A DNA stretch of 64,000 nt from Gonatopus flavifemur (GCA_018340375.1 JAFFJZ010000016.1:4099372-4163371); one strand, 5' to 3'. Shown: positions 10,697-22,241, numbered from the stretch's first letter. Program-made: numbers and translations. Notes: generated by a model not told the origin, from the sequence alone.

Positions 10697-11530
10697 TCGA
10701 GTGGTGCTGAGTTAGAGAATACCCTCAACACTATGAAGTCAATATTACTAGAAAACTATTGTATGAATATGAATGAGGACAAAACAAAATTCATGATTTG
10801 TACAACAGCGAAAACATCAAGAAGAACGAAAATCAAAATAGATGCAGAGACAATTCAACAAGTGAAAGAATTCAAATATCTAGGAAGCATAATTACAGAA
10901 AACGGTAAAAGCGAAAGAGATATAAAAGCAAGAATAGCACAAGGAAAACAGGCTTTCCACCAAAAGGAACAGTTACTATGCTCAAAGAATATCAGCCTAG
11001 CAATAAGGAAGAAATTCTTGAAGAGTTACGTTTGGAGCACAGCATTATATGATTGCGAAACTTGGACAATTGGGAAAACGGATCAACGAAGACTTGGAGC
11101 TTTCGAAATGTGGTGTTATAGGAGGATGCTTAGAGTAAAGTGGATAGAGAAAGTGAAAAATGAAGAAGTACTTGAGAAGGTGAATGAGAGAAGAAGTCTT
11201 TTGAGACATGTCGTGAAGAGAAGAAATCTTTTGAGACATGTCGTGAAGAGAAGAAGTCTTTTGAGACATGTCGTGAAGAGAAGAAGTCTTTTGAGACATG
11301 TCGTGAAGAGAAGAAGTAATCTGATAGGACACACATTAAGGCATGATAGCTCATTGAAAACAATATTAGAAGGAAAAATGAATGGTAAAACTCGAAGAGG
11401 TAGACCTAGATTAAGCTATATGAAGCAAATTATACAAGATAAGGGTTGTCGTAGATATGCAGAAATTAAGCGGTTAGCGGATAATAGACAGGGTTGGGGA
11501 TTCCATCAAACCAGTCATGAGACTGATTAC
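10697..11530 (+). pseudogene. RTE LINE C-terminal coding fragment with internal 30-bp expansion
   Basis: The reading frame is open across the fragment but starts after the FADD motif, so no functional reverse transcriptase remains. It runs from GAELENTLNTMKSILLENYC through YLGSIITENGKSERDIKARI and the basic tail ending in RLADNRQGW. Against copies A and B, the stretch around RRSLLRHVVK is present as four tandem in-frame copies. The family's conserved GCETWT reads DCETWT here. The frame's end is shifted relative to copy A: GFHQTSHE here, RVSSNQS in copy A. Confidence 0.85.
11189..11308 (+). repeat. Four tandem 30-bp units inside LINE copy C
   Basis: Four 30-bp units, each encoding RRSLLRHVVK or RRNLLRHVVK, lie head to tail in frame. 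The sister copies have a single divergent unit at this place (RNLFKHIVKRR). Confidence 0.9.
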
Positions 11531-11718
11531 TTCATGATGTTGATGTCCTCTATCCAATAAATATTCATTAGAATCAACAGAATTATTCATCATGACCATT
11601 TATTTAGTTCGAATAAATTATCTTGGTTACTAAGAATATTCTGTTGATTCTAATAAATATTTATTGGATAGAGAACAAATAAACATTTATTTGACTGGAA
11701 TGAATTTTTTTTTTAGTG

Positions 11719-12324
11719 TATCTAACTGCATTTGCATTTATTTTTTTAAACGATCACTGCCATCCGCAATTACGATGACGTTTTATTTTTCTTCTTGTAT
11801 ACAAGATGACCCAAACCGGACTTATATCTTTACCTCTTAACCGCATTGCGTATCATTTGTGATACAAACAGGGCCGGATTAATGCATGGACAAGACTGGA
11901 CATGTGCCAGAAGCCCGAACGTTTTGGAAGGGCTTCCGTCAATCACATACATGAAAAAATATGCTTCAACTTCAAGTCTATTAGGAAACTTGCCCTTACA
12001 AAGGAGCTCTCATGAACATGTCACACAATCACCAACGATATAAAACAATTCCTACCCATATGAAAAAATTTCTAAAATTCTGAAGAATTTATTTACGAAT
12101 TATATACAATTTTTCATCAAATGTTCACAATTTCGAATATTTTTTCCACTTGGGGCATTTCCGGTCGGAAAAAAATCATACGGTAAGAGGTTGGAGGGCA
12201 TATCACGCAGCCAAAATACAACAAACTTACTATTGAGAAAAATTTAATTTGAGATTTGGTTGTTACAGTATGAACATTTCGAAATTATTTTCAAATTCGA
12301 ATAACTCACAAGCGCTGTATGATA
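11719..12324. other. Unassigned non-coding sequence
   Basis: No gene is visible. A segment near 11806 (ACAAGATGACCCAAACCGG) and another near 12285-12320 resemble inner parts of the mariner-type TIR elements elsewhere in the window, but no matching ends were established. Confidence 0.4.
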
Positions 12325-12836
12325 CACGGAGAAAAATGCAGCTCGAGTGAATAGTAATCTTTTGATGAAAATTGAAGAATATTTCTCAAAATCTAAGAAT
12401 ATTTCTTAAAATCTGAGAGTTTTTCTCAAGTAGCGTAGTGAAGAGAAAATGATTCACATTTTTGTTGAATTCTATTTGAAAAACACTGAAAAATTATCAA
12501 TATTCAACAAACAACAGGAAGATATGTGAATTTTTCTAAAGTCGCGCGTAAAATTCTACAAAGTGGATAAGGAAATTTCGAAATCCTTAATATTATATCC
12601 TTATATCCTTATATTCACTTTGGAAAATTTTACGTGCGACTTTAGAAAAATTCATATATCTTCCCGTTGTTTGTTAAGTATTGATAATTTTTCAGTGTTT
12701 TTCAAATAGAATTCAACAAAACTGTGAACCGTTTTCTCTTTACTACGCTACTTAAGAAAAACTCTCAGATTTTAAGAAATATTCTTTGATTTTCATCAAA
12801 ATTTTACTATGCACTCGAGCTGCATTTTTCCCCGTG
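12325..12836. mobile_element. TA-flanked palindromic MITE (CACGGAGAAAAATGC family), copy 1
   Basis: The left end CACGGAGAAAAATGCAGCTC is matched by GAGCTGCATTTTTCCCCGTG on the right, with TA at 12323-12324 and 12837-12838. The whole 512 bp folds back on itself: arms with TTTTGATGAAAATTGAAG, GAAAAACACTGAAAAATTAT and a GCGCGTAAAATT block near the centre. A second copy lies at 14083-14546. Confidence 0.88.
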
Positions 12837-13702
12837 TACATACTTGAGCTTGATACCATCTACTAAGTTGAGACACGGTGAATTTGTAGAATACAATTGA
12901 AGTATCCTATTAGTTTTCAATATGGAGTTATAGTTATTTACAATATTTCGACTTCCAACCATCCAGACTTGTGCAACTTCAAATCTTTATAGCTCCGAAA
13001 CAAAGAATGTCAAGATAGTTCAATTTTTCTGCAGGAATTCGTTGTATTAGAACTTAGCAAATGTCGTGGAACTCCAGTATGCATATCACACGCTATAAAA
13101 AATATTCGAAATTTTTCCATACTATTGTAAAGGAAATTTCCCATACTTGTATGAGAAAAGTTAATTGCGGTTTACGGATAGGAATTTTTACATAAGAACA
13201 CATGAAAATTATTATTTTTCTTGGGTTTTTACTGTAAGTTCATAAGATTTTCCCGAATATTTATGAGAAATCTCCTGCCCATGTATGTGTTAATTGCTTC
13301 ACATACGAGTATGTAAAAATTCCCATAAAAACTTTCCAGAGTGCAGTACTTCTGAGTGATTCAAATTTGAAAGGAAACCTAACAGTACAAGTCTCTTATC
13401 TCATGGATTAAACCTCGAATCAAATTTTGGCGAATTGAAAAGTTGTATTTTGACTGCAGAAAAAAATACAAGCCTTCAAAATATAATCTATCCAGCTTGA
13501 ATCACCTCGTGTATATTCATAAAATTGCTTATGTCATAAATCATGTGCAGAAAAGTACCTTTGGAGATGATGGCCCTTCTGCTGCCTGCAGTACTGGTAT
13601 CCTGTTTGCATTCATATAATCTTTCAAAGTTATGAAGTTTCCTTCCGTTTCCTTAATATCATTGATGTTTCGTATTTTGATGTACAATGGGTTTGCTGTC
13701 AG
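12837..13702. other. Unassigned sequence upstream of possible exons
   Basis: No repeat ends or motif-bearing ORFs are seen. It contains phrases (TTTATAGCTCCG, TAGTTCAATTTTT) resembling the inner part of the element at 18558-22485, so it may hold an old degraded relative. Confidence 0.35.
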
Positions 13703-13815
13703 TAAAAAAAACTCATTTCATACATTTGTTGAATCCAATGAACAATTAAAGGGATTGGAGCATGGGGAAGTGATGGAGAGGAAAAGTAAAATTTTGCGCC
13801 AACTGTTCTCAAAAG
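13703..13815 (+). CDS. Possible host exon 1 of a two-exon pair, function unknown
   Basis: A 113-bp segment is open in one frame and bounded by an AG acceptor (GCTGTCAG at 13695-13702) and a good GTACGT donor at 13816. It would encode KKNSFHTFVESNEQLKGLE followed by a charged helix-like stretch with VMERKSKILRQL. It ends after one base of a codon. The next candidate exon (14004) begins with the two bases needed, and the joint codon GAA reads Glu. The acceptor lacks a strong pyrimidine tract, so the left boundary is weak. No family was recognised. This is an inference from splice-site and phase agreement only. Confidence 0.3.
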
Positions 13816-14003
13816 GTACGTAATGAATACAAATTCAAAGTATAAATAATAAATTTCTCAAATCTTGACTGCATGTCATGTATTTCACCCAAGTTCCTGA
13901 AGAACTCACTGATTTCTATAAGATGAAGAGGTGAAAAAGGATATATGATTAGAGAAATTTTTGTCTGGGTTTTGTTTGAAATGTAAATTAAATACATTTT
14001 CAG

Positions 14004-14057
14004 AACAATTTAAAACTTTCCGTGAACTATTTGAAACACTTTTTTTATGTGATGAAA
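14004..14057 (+). CDS. Possible host exon 2, function unknown
   Basis: A 54-bp segment lies between an ATACATTTTCAG acceptor and a GTAAGT donor (14058-14063). In the frame joined to the preceding candidate exon it reads QFKTFRELFETLFLCDE after a split Glu codon. It ends one base into a codon, so a further exon must follow. None was found before the MITE that begins 25 bases downstream, so the rest of the gene would lie further right or not exist. The intron between the two candidates would be 188 bp. No domain is recognisable in so short a peptide. Confidence 0.3.
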
Positions 14058-14082
14058 GTAAGTGTTCAATGCATTCCAAGTA

Positions 14083-14546
14083 CACGGAGAAAAATGCAGC
14101 TCGAGAGGAAAGTAATCTTTTGATGAAAATTGAAGAATATTTCTTAAAATCTCAGAGTTTTCCTTGAGTAGTGTAGTAAAGAGAAAACGGTTCACATTTT
14201 TGTTGAATTTTATCAGAAAAACACTGAAAAATTATCAATGCTTAACAAACAATAGAAAGATATATGAACTTTTCTCAAGTGGTGCGTAAAATTTTATAAA
14301 GTGAAAGGATTTCGAAATTTTCTTATCCACTTGGTAAAATTTTACGCGCAATTTGAGAAAAGTTCATATATCTTTTTATTGTTTGTTAAGTATTGATAAT
14401 TTTCCAGTGTTTTCAATAGAATTCAACAAAAATGTGAACCGTTTTCTCTTTACTACGCTATTTAAGGAAAACTCTCAGATTTTAGGAAATATTCTTCAAT
14501 TTTCATCAGAAGATTACTTTCCTCTCGAGCTGCATTTTTCTCCGTG
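14083..14546. mobile_element. TA-flanked palindromic MITE (CACGGAGAAAAATGC family), copy 2
   Basis: Same ends and inner blocks as the element at 12325-12836 but 464 bp long, flanked by TA at 14081-14082 and 14547-14548. Both arms carry the GCTCGAG, TTGATGAAAATTGAAGAAT and GAAAACGGTTCAC blocks. Confidence 0.88.
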
Positions 14547-14615
14547 TACAAATACAGAGTCATAATTGTTGCTCTCGAAATACATTTATAAATGCATTAA
14601 CTATGTATTTTAATA

Positions 14616-14816
14616 GGGTTACCATATGTGTCCGGGGAAAAACCCGGACATGTACTCTTTTCAAGAATGCGGGAACATCCGCCAGGGTTTTCGACTTGTA
14701 CTCTCAGTACTCTTTTTGTTCTCTTTTTAGAGAAGGAATTAGATCTACATTTTAATATCGGAAAACCCGTATTATAAAGAGTACATGTCCGGGTTTTCCT
14801 GGACGTATGGTAACCC
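14616..14816. mobile_element. TA-flanked MITE of 201 bp with GGGTTACCATA ends
   Basis: The left end GGGTTACCATATGTGTCCGG is mirrored by GGACGTATGGTAACCC on the right, with TA on both sides (14614-14615 and 14817-14818). The sub-terminal CCCGGACATGTACTCTTT is repeated inverted as AAAGAGTACATGTCCGGG. Such ends are typical of small mariner/pogo-type elements. Confidence 0.82.
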
Positions 14817-16246
14817 TATATTTCAAGCGTCCCATAATAGTCCTATTCAGAAAGTATCTCAAAAAGATTCAGAATTCATCATTTTAAATGCATTCAAAAC
14901 GCATTGTGTATACTTTTGATGTATTTGAATACATTAAAATAATGCATTGGAAATATATTTTGAATGTTTCATCGAAATAAATTTTGAAAGCTTGTTTAGT
15001 TACGTGGGCTTACGAGTTTTCAAACCACAGACAATTTTTATGTTCATTATATCATCCTCAATCGTTACTAATTCCATCCTTCCATATTTCAACATTCTAA
15101 CATTGAACGATGTTCTCTCATGTCAATATCTTAAAATGATCAGATTTGAAATACTTCGAAAAAAAAATTAAATTCGACTAACGGATTCCCGTAACGTGTA
15201 GTGATCAGCAAGTAATTTTTTTGCGAGGTAATACATATTTTGTGCATGTGACAACTCCATTTACAAATCTGTTGATATTAAAAAATGTGATTCACAAACA
15301 ATTTGTGTGGAATTTCTATGCATTTGTATTCAATAGTAATTAGGATTCTGAACAAATTTTATATAATACCACATTGAGGGTTTGATGGAACACACTATTG
15401 AAGTGTGTTTCTGAGGTTTTCCAAAGCTTTAAACAACAAAATGACGGCGTCTCAGTATTTTTTCTGAGACATCTTTTTTTTGGTGGTCGGAAAATTTACT
15501 CCCGCAGATTCAAAGATACAATTACGAACCAAGAAAATTTTGATTCAATATGATACGCCATAGCAGTATGTAAGATTTTTTTTCCATAATGCATGATTCA
15601 TTTTTTATCAACAATTTTCGAGTAATTGTGGTTCTAGCGTTTTCAAACTTTTTTTCCAAAAACACACAATTTCCGCAAAAAAACAATTGAACGAAAAAAT
15701 TACACGTGCTGCTGCAGCTAATATCATACTGAATCAGGGTTTTCTTGATTCATGTTGTATCTTTGAATTTGCTGGAGTAAATGGTTCGGTCACGAAACAA
15801 AAAATGCCCCAGGAAAAATACTATGGAGCCGCCATTTTGTTGTTTACAGTTCCGAACAAATTCAAGAACATACTCTAATAATGGTATCATATAGAACTTT
15901 TTACCAAATTCTGACACCATAGAAACTTCGTATAAACTTCATAAGCCACACCAAGTGAACCAGAATGAGAGAATATAAACAAATGTATATCTCATTTTCA
16001 TATAATTCAAATAATAAATACTGTTTTATAAAAAAAGTTACATATGATTGAAAAACCATGCTATGAAAACCATTTATAATTCTAGGGAATACCTCACTGG
16101 GGATTGAAGTGTCAGCTCTTAGCTTTCTGTTATGAAAAGTTTCAAATATACACACTGGGGATGAGCAGGATTGGGAAAATTTATGAGTTAATTAATATTG
16201 ATATTGTAAAATATTACGGAACAGTAAATTCACATCCGACACTTAC
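14817..16246. other. Unassigned AT-rich sequence
   Basis: Short ORFs without motifs and no resolved terminal repeats. If the flanking candidate exons are real, part of this could be intronic. Confidence 0.4.
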
Positions 16247-16432
16247 CATTTGCATGTAAATATCCCGTTATTTCTAAAGGTTGTCCCTTATCAAGGATTT
16301 TGTTATCCGTTATTTCCTTTAATCTTAGTTCGATCTTATGAATCTTATCTGTCAATGATCCAGAATAATGGACGATTTCTCCGTGTTTATTTTGGATTGA
16401 AATGAATTTGGATTTCAACCACCCTCGAAGAC
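16247..16432 (-). CDS. Probable host exon (62 codons, symmetric phase 1), gene unknown
   Basis: On the minus strand an open 186-bp segment sits exactly between an acceptor AATTTATTTTCAG (16433-16445) and a consensus donor GTAAGT (16241-16246). It starts two bases before a complete codon and ends one base into the next. Both flanking introns would therefore be phase 1 and the exon can be inserted or skipped without changing frame. The peptide reads LRGWLKSKFISIQNKHGEIV, continues with an HYSGSLTDKIHKIELRLKE helix, and ends in LEITGYLHANG. It has ordinary protein composition, no stop and no similarity to the surrounding mobile elements. No domain family was recognised, and no partner exon on this strand could be joined to it within the window. 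Confidence 0.5.
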
Positions 16433-18557
16433 CTGAAAATAAATTAATGTGGAGTCCATTTATCTAACAATCATGATGATACTTTTTTCAACCGTGAAGG
16501 TTCACCAAAAATTCCTGATACTCTCAAAATTAATAATTTCATATAAAACATCTATCGAGTTTCTATTAGAAATGAGTGAGATTAATATTACCGATGTTTT
16601 TGTATAAAAATGATGTACAGTAGCCGTTCGATTTTCTTCCACCCTTTCCAAGCCTTTCTTTGTGACTAATAGAAGGAAAGAAAATTCAAAAAAGAGGTCG
16701 AACCGAAGGAAATTCAACGTCCACTGTACCAGACTTCTATTAAAATTCCATCAAAAATGTACAGGAACTAGCCTAATATTTTACAGAAACAAAATGCTTT
16801 GGTGAAAATAAAGCGTGTACGAAGCAAAAAATGTTTTAATTCCCTCCTAAATTGCGTCTGAATGGCTCTTTGTTACGCATAGGTGACTCTGGATTCACGC
16901 TTTCGACGTGCTTTTGTTGCGCTTCAACGCTTCATTTTCACCAGGGTGTTTTTGAAGTTCCGATTGTTTATAGGAACTAAACGAAAATTCAAATCCATAA
17001 AATCTGTTGAATCATCTTTATTGATCTTTTCGAATCAACGCTTTGTAACTGAAATAGTACATTGTTTCCCGAGCGAAAAAACGGTCGTTTGCACAAACGA
17101 CCGTTTTCTTCGAGGTGAACATACTGTTTTTTCCAAGAATGAAATGTAAAATTTTGAATCTTCAACAGTTGGATATTGTGTTGCGCGATTACTAATTCGT
17201 TTGAAAAACCGATTCAAACTACAGCAGCATGAAACAAATTGATATCGAGGAGATACCCATGAAGAAAAATATTACCCATTCCTCTCGAGGTAGAGATTGA
17301 TGATATTTGACATCATCCATACTTTGTACAGAGAAATTGCCGAGTTTATATTGAATTTAATACAATTTCAATGAAAATTTCATAAAAGTATTATAAAAAG
17401 TATCGATACTGCCAAGTATCGCCCATCCCTATATCGAGAATTTTTACAAAACAGAACATATATAAATTATGTATGGATATAATTCATATATGACCTACAC
17501 ATTTTCTATAGATATAATGTATGACCGTATTTCGTATTATATGAATATGAATATTTCTACGTGTGTTTTTACACATTAACGGTGTTCAAAAGATATGGAA
17601 TACAAATAATACCCCGGAAAAAATAACGCGAATCTAATGCATTAGATCTATGTAAATGTGAAAGAATGAGAAATTTAGTGCTTTGCAGATCGGTTCAAAT
17701 CTATGGGAGTCTAATTAATCTTCTTCAAAAATACTCAATTTTTAGAAACCACCTGAAAGTGAAGGAAATGGGCAGTTGGTACATGTAAATTGCGATTGAT
17801 TAACATGATGAACTTTCGTTAATTTTTACTGATGATTTGTTGCTTTGTTAATCTATCTAGATTTAAATAGATGTACATTTTCTACCCTGTCAAAAATGGG
17901 CATCTTGGATTGCCTAGGAACTCACATGAAAATCAGTAGGTACCTATGAATTCCCATGTGATTTCTATAAGACCCACCTGGATTTTTTTGATAGGGTAGA
18001 TCCCTACCGTACGAAGCAAAAAACGGTCAACCCAATTTTTTGTCCAAAATAAGATTCTTGTACCATTTGATTTAGAGAATTTCCCTGAATCAGATGACGT
18101 CAAAAAATTTTTGTTAAAAAAAATTGAGTCAATCATTTTTTTTGCCAGGGAGGCAGATCTAACGAGATTTAATTAGATCCACTGAGATCTAAATCATTTT
18201 TTTTCGGGTATATACATTTCTGTGTGTATAAAATGTGTATGTACATATTTTGAATATTACTGCATAAGATTATATCTCCTTAAAAGTGGGATTCCGAAGG
18301 TAGCACCTGCTCTATTTTTGTTAGAAAATACATTGTAAAAATCCATGAAGACTAAATATATTCTCTATAAAAAAGAACAGTCACTGTTTACGAAGTCTCG
18401 TTCCTCTCCTTACGGATAAAAAAAAATGAATAAGCATGTTATTCATTTACTATGCTTTTCTTTCACCGTACTTTACAACACAAATACAAACAAAAAATCC
18501 GTTTGAAATTACAGATATCCACAATCACACAGGTATCACAATGATCAATTACATATA
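16433..18557. other. Unassigned sequence, possibly intronic to the minus-strand exon
   Basis: No motif-bearing ORF. It contains the near-perfect hairpin at 17078-17107. A stretch near 16930-17010 resembles one near 31140-31200 (both have TTTATAG-AAC-AAACGAAAATTCAAA), suggesting an old dispersed repeat. Confidence 0.4.
17078..17107. repeat. Perfect hairpin with 14-bp arms
   Basis: AAAACGGTCGTTTG at 17078-17091 is followed by CA and then its exact reverse complement at 17094-17107. Confidence 0.9.
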
Positions 18558-18893
18558 CAGGTTGTCCCAAAATTTGCGGACCGAATTTTACAGGTATATT
18601 CTGCAGGCAAAATGGAATAATTTCCCGTTTGAAAAAAATTTTTTGAAAGCTTAGTTTTTGAGATATGAGCATTTTGAAATGTTTTTAAAAATCCGAATAA
18701 TTCAGAAGCATTGTATGCTACATACTTCAGCCCAATACCATTTGCTGAGGTAGGAAACGGCGGGTCTCTGGAAAAAAATTGAACTATCCTATAATTTTTT
18801 GTTTTGGAGCTATAACGATTTGAAGTTAAGGAATTCTGATTGGCTGGAAGCTCAAAAATTTCAAATCGCTGTTGCTCCGGAACGAAGAGAGAT

Positions 18894-21800
18894 CATCATC
18901 ATCATGAAGTAATCAGTCTTACGACTGGTTTGATGAAACCCTCCACCCCTGTCTATTATCCGCCAAACGTTCAGTTTCTACATATCTACTACATCCCTTG
19001 TCTTGTACGATTTGCTTCATATAACTTGCTCTAGGTCTACCTTTACCAGTTTTACCATTCATTTTCCCTTCCAATATTGTTTTCAATAAACCCTCATGCT
19101 GTAATGTGTGTCCTATAAGATTGCTTCTCCTTTTCACGATGTGTTTGAAAAGATTTCTTTTCTCATTTATCTGCTCGAGTACTTCTTCATTTTTGACTTC
19201 GTCTATCCATTTCATTCTGAGCATCCTCCTATAACACCACATTTCAAAAGCTTCAAGTCTTCGTTGATCAGTTTCCCCCATTGTCCAAGTTTCGCAACCA
19301 TATAATGCTGTGCTCCAAACGTAACTTTTCAAGAATTTCTTCCTTACTTCCAAGCTTATATTTTTTGAGCATAATAACTGTTTCTTTTGGTAAAAAGCCT
19401 GTTTCCCTTGTACTATTCTTGCTCTTATATCTCTTTCGCTTTTGCCGTTTTCTGTAATTATGCTTCCTAGATATTTGAATTCTTTCACCTGTTCAATTGT
19501 TTCGGTATCTATTTCGATTTTCGTTCTCCTAGCTGTTTTCGCTGATGTACACATCATGAATTTTGTTCTGTCTTCATTTATATTCATACATCAGTTTTCC
19601 AATAATATTGTTCTCATAGTGTTGAGAATATTTTCTAACTCAGTACTACTCGTCGCAAGTGTAGCTATGTCATCCGCGAATCTCAACATACTTATATTTT
19701 CTCCCTGAATCTGTAATTTCGATTGAATTTCCTCCTACACTTCGTTCATTGCTTCTTCTATATATAAATTGAAAATCAGTGGCGATAATGAGCATCCTTG
19801 TCTCACCCCTCTCCTTATTTGTGCTTCCCCTTCCTGACCCTCTATGTCTATTATTGCACTTTGATTCTCAAATAATTCGTATATTATTCTTCTATCTTTA
19901 TAATTTATTCCCACCTTCTTCAGGATCGCAAACATCTTCTCCAAGTCCACATTATCGAAAGCCTTTTGTATATCTACAAAACCTATGTACACAGATTTCT
20001 TTAGCGCTATTCTTTTCTCTATTACCGCCCTAAGTGCTAAAATTGCTTCTCGCGTTCCCCTTTTTTTTCTAAAACCAAACTGATCCTCTGCCAATCTACT
20101 CTCTATTTTATTTTCCATCCTCCTGTATATAGTTTTGGTCAGTATCTTCGAAGCATGTGAAGTTAAACTGATCGTTCTGTAGTTCTCGCATTTGTCTGTC
20201 CCCTGTTTTTTCGGGATAGCGACAATTTTATTCTTTTGGAAATCTTCCGGTACTTCGCCTTTTCCTACATATCTCTAATCAATTCAAACAGTGCGTCACG
20301 AGTTCCTTCACTGGAGGCTTTTATAAGGTCCGCACTTATGCCATCTATGCCTGGCGCTTTATTATTTTTCAACTCTTTCAAAGCCTTGTCGAATTCTGAT
20401 CTCAATATCGAATCTCCCAATTCTTCCTTATCTACATCCTCCTCCTTCTCTAAAAGTGCTATACCATCTTTTCCTCTATACAAGTCTTCCAAATGATTGA
20501 TCCACTGTTCTATTTTCTCTTCCGTTTTTATCAATTGTCGTCCTAGAGAGTTTCTAATCTTATTGCTTCTAGATTTCATTTGTCCGAAAAATCTTTTAAT
20601 AATCCTATATGCTTCATTTATTTTTCCTAAACGCAATCTTAGTCCTATTTCCTGACATTTCTCTTCTAACCACTGTTCTTTTGCTTTCCTTGATTCTCTT
20701 ATTATTTTATTTCTCAATGATTTGTATCGTTGCTGGCCTTCTTGGCTATCATTACTCTTGTATTTTCTCCTTTCATTTATCAATTCTAAAATTTCTCCCG
20801 TTATCCATGGGTTTTTAGGTTCTACTCCATTATTCTTCAAAGTCTTATCCGCACATTCTCTTATATTCCCCTTCATCTCTGTCCATCTCCTCTCTATTCC
20901 CAGGTCTTTCTCTTTTTGATCTCCCAATTTTTCATCCAACATTTCCTCGAATGCCCCATGTGTTTGTTTTTGCTTGAAGTTCTTCAAATTCCATCTTTTC
21001 TGCATTTTCCTTTTCTTCTTCAGAGATTTGAATTTCAGAGAACATTTCATCATCAACATATTATGATCACTATCTATATCTGCACTGGGATGTTTTACAG
21101 TTTTTCACTTGGTTTCTAAACCTTTGTTTCACTAATATGTAATCGATTTGGTATCTTGCTGCATCTCCTGGCATTTTCCAAGTGTAGATCCTTCTTGGAT
21201 GATTTTCAAATAAAGTGTTTGTGATAACCATCTTATGATTTTCACAAAATTCGACTAAACGTTGGCCTCTATCGTTCCTCCTCCCTAACGCAAAATCTCC
21301 TATTATGTTGTCCTCTTTTCCTTTTCCTACTACCGCATTCCAATCCCCCATCACTATCAAATTCTCTTCTCCCTTCACATATTCTATCACTTCTTCTATT
21401 TCTTCGTACGTTTTTTCAATATCTTCCTCCGGATATGCAGATGTGGGCATGTATACTTGGACTATGACTGTGTCTACCGGTTTTGTTCTGATTCTAACCA
21501 TCATCACACGTTCATTATGTCGCAAATAATTTTCTATTCTATTTCCTACTCTTTTATGCATTACAATTCCTACACCTGCTTGACCGTTCTTCGATCCTGT
21601 ATGAATTATTCTATAATCCCCACTCCAGAAATCGCCCTCTTGTGGCCATCTCATTTCGCTAATCCCCATTACATCTATATTCAACCTATTCATTTCTAAT
21701 TTAAAATTTTCTTATTTTCCCACTTGCCTCAGTGATCTAACATTCCACGCTCCGACTCGAAGAATGTTGTTTCTTTTCGCTATCCTATTCTTCGGTTTTC

Positions 21801-22241
21801 GTTCTTTGCTGATGAAGCTTCCTCGAGCAGCCTCCACCCGGAGATCCGAACGGGAGACTAGTTTACCTCCGGAATATTTTACCTGAGAGAGCGCCATCAT
21901 GTATTTATTAATTTGTTCGTTTGCTTTTGTTACATAATATTCCAGGTTATGAAAAGGTTTCATTTCCTCGGGAAGTATTGAAACATGTCAAGGAAGGTAG
22001 TTTCCCCTTGCTTTCCTTCCGTTTTTGCCGATGTTTCTGGCATTAGGATGATTTCGTTCCTCTCAGTTTGTATTCTTTCTCTTCAGTAGTTCATTCCACT
22101 TAAAAAAAAGATCCAACTCTGAGATACTTATCCTCCCCACCACGTAAAGGAAGCAGATACTACCAGGGATGGATAAAAAGGATATCAAGGACAGGTATCA
22201 TGAATATCCCCCTGGAAGACCCGCAATCATCCACGGGGAGG
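18894..22241 (-). mobile_element. RTE-type LINE, copy B, full length, 10-bp TSD
   Basis: The direct repeat GAAGAGAGAT at 18884-18893 and 22242-22251 brackets a 3348-bp insertion in minus orientation. Its 3' end is the family's CATGATGATGATGAT tail at 18894-18910. Its 5' end includes roughly 280 bp of leader upstream of the first coding block. Total length and layout fit a complete RTE-clade element. Confidence 0.9.
18919..21963 (-). pseudogene. RTE LINE endonuclease-reverse transcriptase, copy B, broken
   Basis: The minus-strand protein reads through five blocks: 21963-21712, 21693-21070, 21059-20265, 20118-19735 and 19587-18919. The first holds the leader peptide and the start of the endonuclease (RVGAWNVRSLRQVGK). 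The second holds the endonuclease core (ISEMRWP, GIVMHK, GDWNAV, IDYILVK). The third holds the linker and early RT (GIDGISADLIK). The fourth holds motif A FVDIQKAFDNV and GVRQGCSLSPLIFNLY. The fifth holds the post-RT C-terminal region. Short frameshifts or stops separate the blocks; the FADD region falls in the gap between the last two. Most blocks are nearly identical to copy A, so the insertion is recent. It shows what copy A lacks beyond the window edge: about 200 N-terminal residues. Confidence 0.9.

Larger units (their letters stand above)
10697..11543 (+). mobile_element. RTE-type LINE, copy C, 5'-truncated, with 12-bp TSD
   Basis: The direct repeat TGTCCTCTATCC at 10685-10696 and 11544-11555 brackets a 5'-truncated copy of the RTE family seen at 1-2478 and 18894-22241. 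It retains only the end of the reverse transcriptase and the C-terminal region and ends with the family's short ATGATG-type 3' tail. Such truncation and a 12-bp duplication are the expected products of target-primed reverse transcription. Confidence 0.9.
10644..11718. mobile_element. TA-flanked MITE interrupted by RTE copy C
   Basis: The left end CACTGAAAAAAGAATTTGTTCC is matched inverted by GGAATGAATTTTTTTTTTAGTG on the right, with TA at 10642-10643 and 11719-11720. The arms continue (AATAAATGTTTATTTG..., ATAAATATTCATTAGAATC...) on both sides of the LINE insert at 10697-11543. Without the insert the MITE is about 216 bp. Confidence 0.78.

Noticed and set aside
15901..16155. An 84-codon minus-strand frame next to the candidate exon as a partner exon
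   Set aside because: The only plausible acceptor near it (CATAACAG at about 16129) leads into an immediate stop in the required phase.
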